Assembly (NCBI GenBank): GCA_021201795.1
Contig: JAJQEF010000020.1
Coordinates: forward strand, 1-64,000
Reading direction: 5' to 3'
Length of the DNA: 64,000 nt
Source: Rikenellaceae bacterium
GTDB lineage: Bacteria > Bacteroidota > Bacteroidia > Bacteroidales > Rikenellaceae
Part shown: positions 29,011 to 38,685 of the stretch, piece after piece
Layout: every line of letters starts with the position of its first letter
Numbering within the stretch: position 1 is the stretch's first letter
Translations under genes and position numbers: made by a program
The notes under the pieces: model-generated
Seen by the model: the letters and a program-made list of their open reading frames with translations, nothing else
Told to the model about the DNA's origin: nothing
The model's database searches: none

Positions 29011-29622
29011 TTACCATTTATTATAGCGTACCTTATTTTCGTCGTACTTATCTTTAGGTGAATTTTCTCCGGATGGATATCCTACCGGTACCAATGCCAG
29101 CGGAATAACGTTGTCCGGAAGCGATAATGCCGATTTCACCAGTTCGACCCTGTCTTCCGAAGGATAAACTCCCGTCCATACGGCTCCGAGATCGAGGGCT
29201 TCTGCCGCAAGTAGTATATTCTGGGTTACAGCGGAACAGTCGATGTACCATATGCCGGAAGCCTCCTCGTTACCGCAAACAACGATTGCCATTGGAGCCT
29301 CTTTGAGCATTTGCGCATAAGGAAGTTTTTCCGCCAGGCTGTCCATAGCTTCCCGGTTATCGAACACCACGATCTCCCATGGTCTGCGGTCCATCGCCGA
29401 AGGTGCGGCCATTCCCGCTTTGACCATAAGCTCTATTTTTTCCTGTTCTACAGGCTGCGCCGTAAAACTTCTGACGCTCTTACGTTCGAAAATATTTGCG
29501 ATAGCTTCCTTGTCGCTGTATCCGTCCACAGATACAGTTTTTTCCTGATTATTGCAGCATGATGCTAATATAAAAGCGGTTGCAATTCCGGATAAAATAT
29601 AACTTCCGATTCTTTTTTTCAT
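29011..29622 (-). CDS. Lipoprotein-type nitroreductase
   Basis: A 203-residue FMN-dependent nitroreductase fold (IFERKSVRSFTAQPVEQEKIELMVKAGMAAPSAMDRRPWEIVVF ... AVTQNILLAAEALDLGAVWTGVYP). Unusually, it begins with a lipoprotein-like signal peptide (MKKRIGSYILSGIATAFILASCC, Cys22/23), so the enzyme is predicted outside the cytoplasm. Substrates of the family include nitro compounds, quinones and flavins; none can be assigned here. It is divergent from a second nitroreductase gene at 29726, with about 100 bases between them. Confidence 0.88.
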   Translation of the reverse strand: MKKRIGSYILSGIATAFILASCCNNQEKTVSVDGYSDKEAIANIFERKSVRSFTAQPVEQEKIELMVKAGMAAPSAMDRRPWEIVVFDNREAMDSLAEKLPYAQMLKEAPMAIVVCGNEEASGIWYIDCSAVTQNILLAAEALDLGAVWTGVYPSEDRVELVKSALSLPDNVIPLALVPVGYPSGENSPKDKYDENKVRYNKW

Positions 29623-29725
29623 AATTCACAATTATTGGTTAAAAGTTTGTTCTGTAATCATTAATTACAAAATTATAAATAATTTACGTAATTATTGGAA
29701 AATAATATGTAATAAATTTTATAAA

Positions 29726-30589
29726 ATGATAGTTTCATTGAAGGTTATAGAAGAAACGTGTATACGTTGTCTGCGATGTGTTAAGGTTTGTCCCTCATCT
29801 ATTTTTTATAAAGACGAGGCGGAGAATCTTATAAAAACAAGGAATAAACAGTACTGCATAAAATGCGGACACTGTGTTGCAGTATGTCCGACCGATTCGG
29901 TGGATCATGGAGATTTCCCTGAATCGAAGGTGCATCATATCGACCGCGGACTTCTTCCGACTCCGGAACAAATGATGCTCCTTATAAAATCGAGAAGGTC
30001 TAACCGCGCTTTTATTAAGGAACCCGTACCGGAAGAAAAATTAGATATGATTATCGAAGCCGCACACAGGGCTCCCACGGCCAGCAACATGCAGAAAGTT
30101 AATTTTACACTCATTACCGATCCGGGGAGGCTTCATGCCGTGTCTGCTGCGACCATAGATATCTTCGATTCATTAGCTAAAAAACTTAATAAACCGTTAA
30201 TCAAACCTATCGTAAAAAAGTTGATGCCGGAGGTGTACGGTTATCTTCCGAGATTTGAAAAACTTGTCGGAGAGTTTAGGAACGGTAATGACATTATTTT
30301 GAGAAATGCTACTACTCTTCTGTTTATACATTCCCCGAAGGAAAGTCGTTTTGGCGCGGAAGACTGTAATCTGGCCTACCAGAATGCGTCCCTTATGGCG
30401 GAAAGTCTTGGAGTCAGCCAGTTTTATACCGGATTCGTGTGTAACGCCATCAAACAGGATAAAGAAAAAAGGATACAGAAACTTATCGGTCCCGATGAAA
30501 AAATTTATGCCGGAATGGCAATGGGATTAACTTCATTTCAATATCCTAATTATATAGATAAAATGGATGCAAAAATTAAAAAATTATAG
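29726..30589 (+). CDS. Ferredoxin-nitroreductase fusion protein
   Basis: A 287-residue cytoplasmic oxidoreductase. Two 4Fe-4S motifs occupy the N-terminus (C12-C15-C18-C22 and C44-C47-C50-C54). They are followed by a nitroreductase domain (IKSRRSNRAFIKEPVPEEKLDMIIEAAHRAPTASNMQKVNFTLI). Such fusions are thought to pass electrons from ferredoxin-type clusters to FMN. The next gene begins 5 bases after the stop, so both form an operon. Confidence 0.9.
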   Translation: MIVSLKVIEETCIRCLRCVKVCPSSIFYKDEAENLIKTRNKQYCIKCGHCVAVCPTDSVDHGDFPESKVHHIDRGLLPTPEQMMLLIKSRRSNRAFIKEPVPEEKLDMIIEAAHRAPTASNMQKVNFTLITDPGRLHAVSAATIDIFDSLAKKLNKPLIKPIVKKLMPEVYGYLPRFEKLVGEFRNGNDIILRNATTLLFIHSPKESRFGAEDCNLAYQNASLMAESLGVSQFYTGFVCNAIKQDKEKRIQKLIGPDEKIYAGMAMGLTSFQYPNYIDKMDAKIKKL

Positions 30590-30594
30590 ATGTT

Positions 30595-30999
30595 ATGAAA
30601 GAAAAAGCTCTTGAATTACTAAATGTCAATGCGGATATAGCTATTGCTACCGTGGGTCTGGACAATAAGCCTAAATTACGGGTTTTTCAGATAATGAGAA
30701 TATCGGATAACACCCTTTATTTTGCGACAGGATCGGAAAAAGAAATTTACCAACAACTTAAGAATAATCCTTATGTGGAAATCCTTGCAATGGATGGAAA
30801 TATATTCGTACGCCTTGCAGGTAAAGCTGAATTCAATGTTCCCGACGAGGTTCGTTCTTCTATATACGATGACAATGAAATTCTTCAAAGACTATATCTT
30901 AATTATTCGGATCTGGAATATTTCAGTGTAGATGTAGACAAAATGGAATATTATAACCTCGACACTCAGCCGCCTACACAGGAGACTTACGAACTATAA
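30595..30999 (+). CDS. Pyridoxamine 5'-phosphate oxidase-fold flavoprotein
   Basis: A 134-residue split-barrel flavin-binding protein of the PNPOx-like superfamily (NADIAIATVGLDNKPKLRVFQIMRISDNTLYFATGSEKEIYQQLKNNPYVEILAMDG). Members of this size often bind FMN or F420 and reduce small molecules; the actual substrate is unknown. It is cotranscribed with the ferredoxin-nitroreductase fusion (5-base gap), suggesting a shared redox role. Confidence 0.82.
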   Translation: MKEKALELLNVNADIAIATVGLDNKPKLRVFQIMRISDNTLYFATGSEKEIYQQLKNNPYVEILAMDGNIFVRLAGKAEFNVPDEVRSSIYDDNEILQRLYLNYSDLEYFSVDVDKMEYYNLDTQPPTQETYEL

Positions 31000-31004
31000 T
31001 TATA

Positions 31005-31027
31005 AACCTTTCCGCAACGGAAAGGTT
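31005..31027 (+). terminator. Terminator before the polysaccharide operon
   Basis: Ten-base arms (AACCTTTCCG and complement) with a three-base loop followed by a T-rich run. Confidence 0.9.
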
Positions 31028-31089
31028 TTGTTTTTTTGATGAATAATGATAATTATTTGCCATTTCGAGGATTTGTTCTTTTTTAAGGC

Positions 31090-31097
31090 TAAATTTG
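31090..31097 (+). promoter_or_regulatory. Possible -7 box of the polysaccharide operon
   Basis: TAAATTTG fits the TAnnTTTG consensus, 20 bases before the flippase ATG. No TTTG lies at the usual 19-21 base distance upstream, so this is tentative. Confidence 0.4.
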
Positions 31098-31116
31098 CAG
31101 GATTATTTAAGATTAA

Positions 31117-32601
31117 ATGAGCGAATCAGGTTGCATATCTTATAGGCAGATATTCAGGGCAACCAGCATTTTCGGAGGGGTACAGGTCTTCTCCGTTGTT
31201 ATTAATTTGCTCAGAGCCAAGGTAATCGCTTTATTTCTCGGACCTGAAGGTATGGGAATATTCTATCTTTTTCAACAACCACTTACCATAATAAATCAGT
31301 TGTTCGGATTGGGAATAGGTTCCAGCGGTATACGTGATGTTGCAAAGGCGGAATCATCCGGTAACCAGCTTGAAATATCGCAAACCATTGAAACAGTCAA
31401 AAAATGGACATTTCTGGGCGGATTAGCCGGGACTTTTTTCACCCTTGTTTTTGCCCGCCGGTTGAGTCTATGGTCATTCGGGAACGAAGAATTCGCGTGG
31501 TCGTTCGTATGGCTCTCGGGAACGGTTTTTCTTACGACTGTAAGCAACGGATATGACGCTGTATTAAAAGGAACCAGAAGGATTAAACAGATCGCCAAAG
31601 CGGGGATTGTGAGCTCTTCGATAGGGCTCGTGGCTTCCGTGCCGTTATATTACTATCTTGGACTTAAAGGTATCGTATTCGGTATAATTGCGACCACTAT
31701 AGCGTTGTTTACCGCTAACCGTTACTATACATCCAGGCTGAAATACGAACATTCGGAACAATCTGTTTCCGAGATTTACGGAAGAGGAAAAAAGATGGCC
31801 TCCCTCGGAATTATGATGGTCCTCGCTTCAATAATGGAAACTTTTGCAATGTATATCGTTAGTATGTACATAAGAAGTAAAGGCGACGCGGGGGATGTCG
31901 GATTGTTTCAGGCTGCCTTGCAAATAACAAACGTTTCAGTAGGATTGGTATATACGGCAATGGCAGGGGATTACTATCCCAGATTGTCTGCTGTCTGCGG
32001 AGTGAGAAGCAAGGTAAACGAATTGGTTAACCAGCAGGCGGAGATCGCCGCGATTATAACAGCTCCGATACTCATAGGATTGATGATATTCTCACCGTTT
32101 CTTATACGGATACTCTTGTCGTCCGAGTTTATTCCGGTAACCGGATTCGTTAACTGGATACTGTTCGCATCGTTGCTCCGCTCGCTTTACTGGACGATAC
32201 ACTGGATAATGCTCGCTCATGGAGATACACGTATGTTCTTCTATATGTGTCTTATCCCGAACATTCTTACGGTCGCCTTATATCTTCCCCTGTATAATTA
32301 TGCAGGTATAAATGCTCTCGGTATAGGTTATCTCGTACAAAACCTGATAACTGCCGTGGTATTGTATTTCGCGTTGAGGAAAAAATATTTCCTTATAATC
32401 CACACAGGATTCTTCAGGATATTTTTCATAGGTATATTATCGGGAATAATTGTTTTATTGTCGCTCGTTTATCCGGGAGGATATTATGGATACGCGATCG
32501 GTATATCTGTTATGGCTGCGCTTTCATGGTATTCGTTCCGGGAACTTGACAGAAGGGTGGAGATAAGCAGTATCATTTCTAAATTCAGGAAGCATGGGTA
32601 A
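31117..32601 (+). CDS. Polysaccharide flippase (Wzx-like)
   Basis: A 494-residue inner-membrane protein of the MATE/polysaccharide-transporter superfamily, with about 12-14 hydrophobic segments and an O-antigen translocase-like start (SIFGGVQVFSVVINLLRAKVIALFLGPEGMGIFYL). It is predicted to flip lipid-linked oligosaccharide repeat units to the periplasm. First gene of a tightly packed operon of eight genes; its stop overlaps the next start by 8 bases. A polymerase gene in the same operon supports a Wzx/Wzy-type pathway. Confidence 0.88.
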   Translation: MSESGCISYRQIFRATSIFGGVQVFSVVINLLRAKVIALFLGPEGMGIFYLFQQPLTIINQLFGLGIGSSGIRDVAKAESSGNQLEISQTIETVKKWTFLGGLAGTFFTLVFARRLSLWSFGNEEFAWSFVWLSGTVFLTTVSNGYDAVLKGTRRIKQIAKAGIVSSSIGLVASVPLYYYLGLKGIVFGIIATTIALFTANRYYTSRLKYEHSEQSVSEIYGRGKKMASLGIMMVLASIMETFAMYIVSMYIRSKGDAGDVGLFQAALQITNVSVGLVYTAMAGDYYPRLSAVCGVRSKVNELVNQQAEIAAIITAPILIGLMIFSPFLIRILLSSEFIPVTGFVNWILFASLLRSLYWTIHWIMLAHGDTRMFFYMCLIPNILTVALYLPLYNYAGINALGIGYLVQNLITAVVLYFALRKKYFLIIHTGFFRIFFIGILSGIIVLLSLVYPGGYYGYAIGISVMAALSWYSFRELDRRVEISSIISKFRKHG

Positions 32602-33298
32602 ATTGACGGTATTTTTACAAAAGACATCAGGGATACTATATCCGTTGAAATATGCATTCCGCAAAATAAATGTGTCGGATAAATGTTTATTTGGAAAAGG
32701 TTCTGTTCCTGTGAACAGCGTGTTCGAAGGTAGGAACGTGATTAAGGAAAATGTGCGGGTGATCGATAGTCGGATAGGCGAAGGAACTTATATCAGTAAA
32801 AATTCGGAATTAAATAAAACCTCTGTCGGACGATATTGCAGTATAGCCGATAATGTAAAAGTGATTGTAGGCAAACATCCTACAGAAAAATTCGTATCGA
32901 CCTATCCCTCATTTTATTATGATACCCGGGAACAGCTGGGATTCACATTTTACGATGGACGGATTCCCCTGTACGATATTGTTGATATTGTCGACGGTAA
33001 ATTCTCGGTTATTATCGGGAACGATGTATGGATCGGTTCGGGTGTTATTATTACCGGAGGAATTACCATCGGAGACGGAGCGGTGATTGCTGCGGGATCT
33101 GTTGTAAATAAAGATGTGGAACCTTATTCCATTGTAGGAGGTGTCCCGGCAAAAGAAATACGTAAGAGATACAGCCCTGAGGTTATCGAAAAATTATTAT
33201 CCTCAAAATGGTGGAACCGTGGTTATGAATGGATAAATAATAATAGGGGAAAATTCACGGATATAGAATTATTTCTAAAAGAAACGGAGAATGAGTAA
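32594..33298 (+). CDS. Hexapeptide-repeat acyltransferase
   Basis: A 234-residue left-handed beta-helix transferase (GRYCSIADNVKVIVGKHPTEKFVSTYPSFY, then IGNDVWIGSGVIITGGITIGDGAVIAAGSVVNKDVEPYSIVGGVPAKEIRKRY). The pattern is that of xenobiotic/O-acetyltransferases that use acetyl-CoA and a conserved His (H in KHPT). It probably O-acetylates a sugar of the repeat unit. It overlaps both neighbours by 8 bases. Confidence 0.87.
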   Translation: MGKLTVFLQKTSGILYPLKYAFRKINVSDKCLFGKGSVPVNSVFEGRNVIKENVRVIDSRIGEGTYISKNSELNKTSVGRYCSIADNVKVIVGKHPTEKFVSTYPSFYYDTREQLGFTFYDGRIPLYDIVDIVDGKFSVIIGNDVWIGSGVIITGGITIGDGAVIAAGSVVNKDVEPYSIVGGVPAKEIRKRYSPEVIEKLLSSKWWNRGYEWINNNRGKFTDIELFLKETENE

Positions 33299-34193
33299 AA
33301 TAGGAATAGTTACGGTACTATATAACAGCGAGACTGTTCTGACAGAATTTTTCGAAACTCTGAATGTACAGACCTTTACTGATTTTACCCTATACGTCGT
33401 AGATAATAAATCTCCGGATAACTCTCTCGAGCTTACCAAATCTTTATCTTCAAAAATGGATTTCCGTACTGTTGTTATCGAAAACGAGGATAATTACGGA
33501 GTGGCGAAAGGTAATAATATCGGGATCAAAGAAGCCCTGAAAGACGGATGCGAATATATTTTATTATCCAATAATGATGTCGTGCTGGAGCCGCAAACGA
33601 TAGAATCGCTCCTATCAGGGTTAGAGAACTCGGAAACTGACATGGCGGTGCCTAAGATATTTTATCATGGGACTGATCTTATATGGGCCGCCGGCGGTAA
33701 GTTTACATATTATAACGGTTCTACAAAACATTTTGGGGGAAGGAAGAAGGATGACGGACGTTACGACAAGCAAAGAAAGGTTTCATATTCGCCTACCTGT
33801 TTTATGATTATTAAAAGAGAAGTTTTTGAAAAGGTCGGATTTATGGATGAAAATTATTTCGTTTATTACGACGATACCGATTTTATCTGGCGATGCCGCG
33901 AAAACGGTGTCGAACTGTTTTATTTACCCCAGTCGGTTGTGTATCATAAGGAAAGTACATCTACCGGTGGGCAGAAAAGTGATTTTGTTATTTATTATAT
34001 GGAGCGTAACCGTATATATTTCACTTTGAAAAATATTGGTGGTTTGCAGTCTGTAATGGTAAAATTATATAATGTGGTTCACAATAACCTCAGAAAACCT
34101 TTCGTTTTGGATAAAAAGCAACTGGAACTGGCAAGAAAGGCGCAGAAAGAAGGTAGAGAATTGCACAAGAAATTTGTAAATGGACGCAGTTAA
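33291..34193 (+). CDS. Glycosyltransferase family 2
   Basis: A 300-residue GT-A fold enzyme (IGIVTVLYNSETVLTEFFETLNVQTFTDFTLYVVDNKSPDNSLE) with DNYGVAKGNNIGIKEALKDGCEYILLSNNDVVLEP as the DxD-like region (NNDV). A rhamnosyltransferase-like C-terminal part follows (FVYYDDTDFIWRCRENG). It probably adds one sugar to the lipid-linked repeat unit at the cytoplasmic face. Donor sugar unknown. Overlaps the next gene by 14 bases. Confidence 0.9.
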   Translation: MSKIGIVTVLYNSETVLTEFFETLNVQTFTDFTLYVVDNKSPDNSLELTKSLSSKMDFRTVVIENEDNYGVAKGNNIGIKEALKDGCEYILLSNNDVVLEPQTIESLLSGLENSETDMAVPKIFYHGTDLIWAAGGKFTYYNGSTKHFGGRKKDDGRYDKQRKVSYSPTCFMIIKREVFEKVGFMDENYFVYYDDTDFIWRCRENGVELFYLPQSVVYHKESTSTGGQKSDFVIYYMERNRIYFTLKNIGGLQSVMVKLYNVVHNNLRKPFVLDKKQLELARKAQKEGRELHKKFVNGRS

Positions 34194-35373
34194 TTTTATA
34201 TATTCCGGACCATATTTGTTTTTGCTGGCCGCATATTTAGTATTGGCTTTTGCAGAACAGAATTTCACCGGAAGAATGGCCCAAAATACCGTAAGGTGTG
34301 TGTGTGTCCTCATATTTTTGTTTTTTTTCGGACTAAGGGGATATATCGGATGGGACTGGCATTCTTATGTAGGTATTTTTGATAATGTTAAACCTTTGTT
34401 CAGTGGAGATTATGTTTCAAATTATAATATGAGCCAGGAAGCAGGCTTTATAACTTATATCTCTGTTATAAAATGGTTCACGTCCGATTACCATGTCTTT
34501 ATTTTTATTTCCTCCCTGATAGATGTGGTGTTATTAGGTATTGTATTTAAACGGTATTCTGTATCGTTTGCGATGAGTTTTGCTGTGTTCGTTGCTTTTT
34601 CTATTATACTTGAAGTCAATCTTTTACGTAATATTAAAAGTATACTGATTTTTTTGCTGGCTGTACCGTATTTGCAGCAGCGGAAAATAATCCCGTATAT
34701 GCTGTTAATTGCTTTGGCTATGACTTTTCATTCTTCCGCTATTGTTTATGTTCCGCTTTATTTTATATTGAACAGGAAATTTTCTGAAAAAACGATAATA
34801 GTAACACTCGGATTAGGACTGATAATTTATTTTGTTCAACTTCCGATCTGGAAAACCGTATTATTTTGGGTGACGGATTTGCTGGATGGAATCCTTCCCG
34901 TCATAAAAAAGAGCTCTGTTACAAGTGGTATTTACGGAACCGGAAGAGGTATTACCCCTAGGATTTTTGAAACTATTTTATTTTCAGCCTTCGTCCTTAT
35001 GAATTATAAAAAACTTGTTAAACAATCCGAGTCAAATCTTATATTTATAAATTTATTTTTCGGATATCAGATCGTATATCTTTATTTCTCGGAAATGGTG
35101 ATTATCGTAGACCGTATAGGGAATCTTTTTAATATTTCATATTGGATAATAATACCTGTCCTTATGCAACAAAAATGGACCTTTAGGCATCTTATAAAAA
35201 GTTTTCATTGGTATTTAGCAAGAATCTTGATAGTTTCGTACATGTTTGCAGTGCTTACAGTGAGAACGAACAATATATTGTATGAGTATGACAACATACT
35301 GTTCAAACATAAAAGTATAGAATACAGGAAAGATATATTTAATAAAAATGCGTCAAAATTATTAGTTGGTTAA
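34180..35373 (+). CDS. EpsG-like polysaccharide polymerase (Wzy role)
   Basis: A 397-residue protein with about ten membrane helices, resembling the EpsG family: VLIFLFFFGLRGYIGWDWHSYVGIFDNVKPLF near the N-terminus, followed by a periplasmic loop and a late loop with conserved Arg residues. EpsG-type proteins polymerise flipped repeat units. It starts inside the GT2 gene and is followed within 10 bases by the next glycosyltransferase. Confidence 0.8.
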   Translation: MDAVNFIYSGPYLFLLAAYLVLAFAEQNFTGRMAQNTVRCVCVLIFLFFFGLRGYIGWDWHSYVGIFDNVKPLFSGDYVSNYNMSQEAGFITYISVIKWFTSDYHVFIFISSLIDVVLLGIVFKRYSVSFAMSFAVFVAFSIILEVNLLRNIKSILIFLLAVPYLQQRKIIPYMLLIALAMTFHSSAIVYVPLYFILNRKFSEKTIIVTLGLGLIIYFVQLPIWKTVLFWVTDLLDGILPVIKKSSVTSGIYGTGRGITPRIFETILFSAFVLMNYKKLVKQSESNLIFINLFFGYQIVYLYFSEMVIIVDRIGNLFNISYWIIIPVLMQQKWTFRHLIKSFHWYLARILIVSYMFAVLTVRTNNILYEYDNILFKHKSIEYRKDIFNKNASKLLVG

Positions 35374-35382
35374 CTTCTGTTT

Positions 35383-36420
35383 ATGAAATCTGTTATGATT
35401 ACCGGAGCTTATCCTCCTGATATTTGCGGAGTGGGCGATTATACTTTCCGGTTGATGAATTCTTCTGTTGCAAAAAATTCCGGATGTACTTTGTACTTAT
35501 CCAGGAAATGGTCCTTATTTTCTTTTTATAGCAGGGTCCGTGACGTAAAAAAAATGGGCGTCGATGTTTTGTTTATGCAATCTCCGACAAAATGGTATGG
35601 CTGGAGCATAATGCCGCACCTGTTCGCCGCCTATTTTTCATGGTTCACGAAGAAAAAGTATATAATAATGCTTCACGAATATCTGCAATTAAGCATGAAG
35701 TCCAGAATGGCTACGAAAATTATGCTGATGTCTGCGGATCATGTTATATTCTCCAACGATACCGATAGGTTGGCTGCTGTAAAACATTTTCCGCGATTGA
35801 ATTCAAGAAGCTCGGTGATTAAAATCTTTTCCAATATTCCTCGTTCCGGGACTTTAAAACCGATCACGGAACGGAATATAGATATTGTGAATTTCGGACA
35901 GATACGTCCGGGAAGAGGAATACTCGAATATATATCAGTTGCGGAAAAATTGAAAAAAGAACATCCGAAACTTCGAATAGCCCTGGCAGGACAGGTAAGA
36001 CCCGAATACGGGAAATTTTATGAGGAAATAAAGGCATTGTGTGAAGAAGCATCGATAGAACTTCATATCGATTATGACGATCAGAGGACTTCGGAATTAT
36101 TGAACGACTGCAAGATTGCCTATCTTCCTTTCCCGGACGGAATATCCGAACGCAGGGGAAGTTTTCTTGCCGCATCCTATAACGGAGCTATCGTCGTCTC
36201 GAATGAGGGTCGATTTACGACTGACGAGTTGATGAGGTCAGTTGTAATAGCATCAAAAGAGGATACAGATAAAATTATTATGGATATTCTTTCGTTTGAT
36301 AAAGAAGAACTATCGAAATACCAGAAAAAATGCGTAAATTTCATTTTTGAAAATATGCACTCTTCATGGGATAGTGTTATGGAAAAATATATTGAGGTTG
36401 CGCAAAAATGCAAAAAGTAA
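35383..36420 (+). CDS. Glycosyltransferase, GT4-like
   Basis: A 345-residue GT-B fold protein: GAYPPDICGVGDYTFRLMNSS at the N-terminus is a glycine-rich acceptor-side loop. VNFGQIRPGRGILEYISVAEKLKKEHPKLRIALAGQV marks the donor domain, and LPFPDGISERRGSFLAASYNGAIVVSNEG is the E(x)7E-like region. Family placement is by pattern only. Donor and acceptor sugars cannot be read from sequence. Confidence 0.82.
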   Translation: MKSVMITGAYPPDICGVGDYTFRLMNSSVAKNSGCTLYLSRKWSLFSFYSRVRDVKKMGVDVLFMQSPTKWYGWSIMPHLFAAYFSWFTKKKYIIMLHEYLQLSMKSRMATKIMLMSADHVIFSNDTDRLAAVKHFPRLNSRSSVIKIFSNIPRSGTLKPITERNIDIVNFGQIRPGRGILEYISVAEKLKKEHPKLRIALAGQVRPEYGKFYEEIKALCEEASIELHIDYDDQRTSELLNDCKIAYLPFPDGISERRGSFLAASYNGAIVVSNEGRFTTDELMRSVVIASKEDTDKIIMDILSFDKEELSKYQKKCVNFIFENMHSSWDSVMEKYIEVAQKCKK

Positions 36421-36427
36421 ATAGTAA

Positions 36428-37558
36428 ATGAAACAGATTACAATAATCAGCGACTTTTGTTATCCGAATTTTGCAGGGGGATCGAGTAAACATGTTTTCG
36501 ATCTGCTTATGAATTTCCCCGAAGAGGAGTTTAATCTGAAATTGGTTACCCGTTCTAAAAATCCAGGAAGCGATTATTTTGCAAAAGATGAGAAGGCTGA
36601 GGAGCATTATGTTCGTTTTTTTCAGAAGGGTAATGTAAAAGAAATGTCTCTGGGCTCTATTATCAACCCTTTCCGGTATATCGGTTCTTTAAAGAATACC
36701 GATTATGTACTATTGCAGTATCCTGTTATGGGAGTAGTCGGCGGACTGGTTGCTAAATTGATGGGGAAAAAAATATACTACCACTATCACGGTCCTGTAC
36801 ATATCGAATATAAGTATAAGACAGGAAAGGAAGGATTCCGATATAAATTGATGTGGGGAATACAGAAGATCACAGCTATGCTGTCGGATAGAGTATTGGT
36901 ACATTCCGACTATATGAAGGATATTGCAATAAAGGAACATAAGATCAGGGAATCTAAATTCGGTTTTGTTCCTCCATATATAGACAAAACTCTGACTTCC
37001 GATAAAAAGGAAATAACAAGATCAGAAAATGAAAAAATACAGTTATTGATACCGCGTCGCCTGACAGCCAGAACGGGTGTTATAGAATTCCTTGACCAGT
37101 TCCTTAAATCAGATAAGAATTTTAGAGATAAATTTATTATTTATGTCACCGGTTGCGGAGAACTGGCGCCTGAAGTGACCAAACTGGCGGATAGCAATCC
37201 CGAGCATATAAAGTTCCTCGGTTTTGTTAGCTATGATGAATTAAAAGAGCTTTATCATCAGGTAGATGGAGTAATAGTGCCTACCCTTGATTTGGAGGGA
37301 TGCGGACTGGTGATACTCGAGGCACTTTCTTGCGGAACTTCCGTGATTGTTTCTAAAACTTGCGGAGGAGGATATGAATTTGTAAGAAAAAATATGGGTA
37401 AAGATTTTATATTTGATGTATTTGATCACGAAAGTGTGATTCGTACACTCGAATTTATTGCAAAAAAATCTTATGATCCGGAGTATTATAAAGATATCGC
37501 TTCCCGGTACGATATAAAGAAAATGATAAAACATTATACTAACGATATCCTTAATTGA
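36428..37558 (+). CDS. Glycosyltransferase, GT4-like
   Basis: A 376-residue GT-B enzyme. ISDFCYPNFAGGSSKHVFDLLMNFP forms the N-terminal glycine-rich loop and VDGVIVPTLDLEGCGLVILEALSCGTSVIVSKTCGG gives the C-terminal E(x)7E motif typical of GT4. Begins 7 bases after the previous stop; its TGA overlaps the TTG start of the next gene. Confidence 0.9.
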   Translation: MKQITIISDFCYPNFAGGSSKHVFDLLMNFPEEEFNLKLVTRSKNPGSDYFAKDEKAEEHYVRFFQKGNVKEMSLGSIINPFRYIGSLKNTDYVLLQYPVMGVVGGLVAKLMGKKIYYHYHGPVHIEYKYKTGKEGFRYKLMWGIQKITAMLSDRVLVHSDYMKDIAIKEHKIRESKFGFVPPYIDKTLTSDKKEITRSENEKIQLLIPRRLTARTGVIEFLDQFLKSDKNFRDKFIIYVTGCGELAPEVTKLADSNPEHIKFLGFVSYDELKELYHQVDGVIVPTLDLEGCGLVILEALSCGTSVIVSKTCGGGYEFVRKNMGKDFIFDVFDHESVIRTLEFIAKKSYDPEYYKDIASRYDIKKMIKHYTNDILN

Positions 37559-38685
37559 AAAAAAGAATCCTTCATATACAAGTTTTACCTTTAATGTCCG
37601 GAGTCCAGAAAATCTCATTGGAGATAATGAGAAATCTAGATGAAAAAGAATATGAAAAATATATTCTTTTCAGTGATACCGATACAGGAGAGAAGAAAGC
37701 CGTATGTACACGGCTTTTTACCGAAGCAGGCGTGAACGTTATATTCTCGGAAAAACTCAAACGTTCTATAGGGTTATGGGATTTTAAGGCGCTTATCGAA
37801 ATATACCGTTTGTGTAAAAAACAAAAATTCGATATAGTTCATACCAATTCCACGAAACCTGGTATTGTGGGCCGTATAGCGGCAACTATGGCAGGTGTGC
37901 CCGTGGTTGTTCACACCGTTCATGGAATCGCGTTTCATGACTTTGAGAAATTTCCCAAGAGACAGTTTTACTGTATGTGCGAAATGATTGCTTCTTTCTT
38001 TTGCGACAGTATAGTTACCGTAAACAAATATTATCTGAAATATTTTAAGCTATTTAAAAAGAAAATGTCCGTGATCTACAACGGATTGGATTTTTCATTA
38101 TTCCCGGAAAAACAAGTATCCACAGATGATAATGTAAGAGTTTTATTTGTAGGGAGGTTGGAATTTCAGAAGGACCCCCTTACAGTTCTCAAGACAGCGA
38201 AACTTGTTCTGGAGAAGTGTCCGGATGCCGTATTTACTATTGTAGGCGATGGAACCCTTTATGAGCCATGTCGTAAATTTATAGAAGAAAATCATCTGGA
38301 TGATAAAATCATTCTTGTAAAATGGCAGAAAAATGTTGCTGATTTTTATTCTTCACATGATATTTTCCTGACCGCTTCACTTTACGAATCTTTCGGTCTT
38401 ACTTTCCTTGAGGCCGGGTTTTATGAATTGTCTGTCGTTACTACGAATGTGGAGGGTATTCCGGAAGTCGTTATTGACGGAGAAACAGGATTTTTATCCA
38501 ACCCTGCCGATGCTGCTGCGTTGGCCGGTAATGTTGTCCGGCTGATTGAAGATAAAAACCTTCGCGAGAGTATGGGTAGATCAGGAAAGAAGCGTGTAAC
38601 TGAATTGTTTACCGAGGAGAAAATGGTGGGAAAATATAAGGATCTCTATGAATCATTATACGAAAAAAAAGTTCCTCGAAGATAA
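37555..38685 (+). CDS. Glycosyltransferase, GT4-like (TTG start)
   Basis: A 376-residue GT-B enzyme with RILHIQVLPLMSGVQKISLEIMRNL at the N-terminus, FDIVHTNSTKPGIVGRIAATMAGVPVVVHTVHGIAFHDFE, and SLYESFGLTFLEAGFYELSVVTTNVEGIPEVV as the E(x)7E region. The start is TTG at 37555, overlapping the preceding TGA (TTGA). The next in-frame ATG lies 13 codons in and would remove the first strand of the Rossmann fold, so TTG is preferred. Confidence 0.88.
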   Translation: MKKRILHIQVLPLMSGVQKISLEIMRNLDEKEYEKYILFSDTDTGEKKAVCTRLFTEAGVNVIFSEKLKRSIGLWDFKALIEIYRLCKKQKFDIVHTNSTKPGIVGRIAATMAGVPVVVHTVHGIAFHDFEKFPKRQFYCMCEMIASFFCDSIVTVNKYYLKYFKLFKKKMSVIYNGLDFSLFPEKQVSTDDNVRVLFVGRLEFQKDPLTVLKTAKLVLEKCPDAVFTIVGDGTLYEPCRKFIEENHLDDKIILVKWQKNVADFYSSHDIFLTASLYESFGLTFLEAGFYELSVVTTNVEGIPEVVIDGETGFLSNPADAAALAGNVVRLIEDKNLRESMGRSGKKRVTELFTEEKMVGKYKDLYESLYEKKVPRR

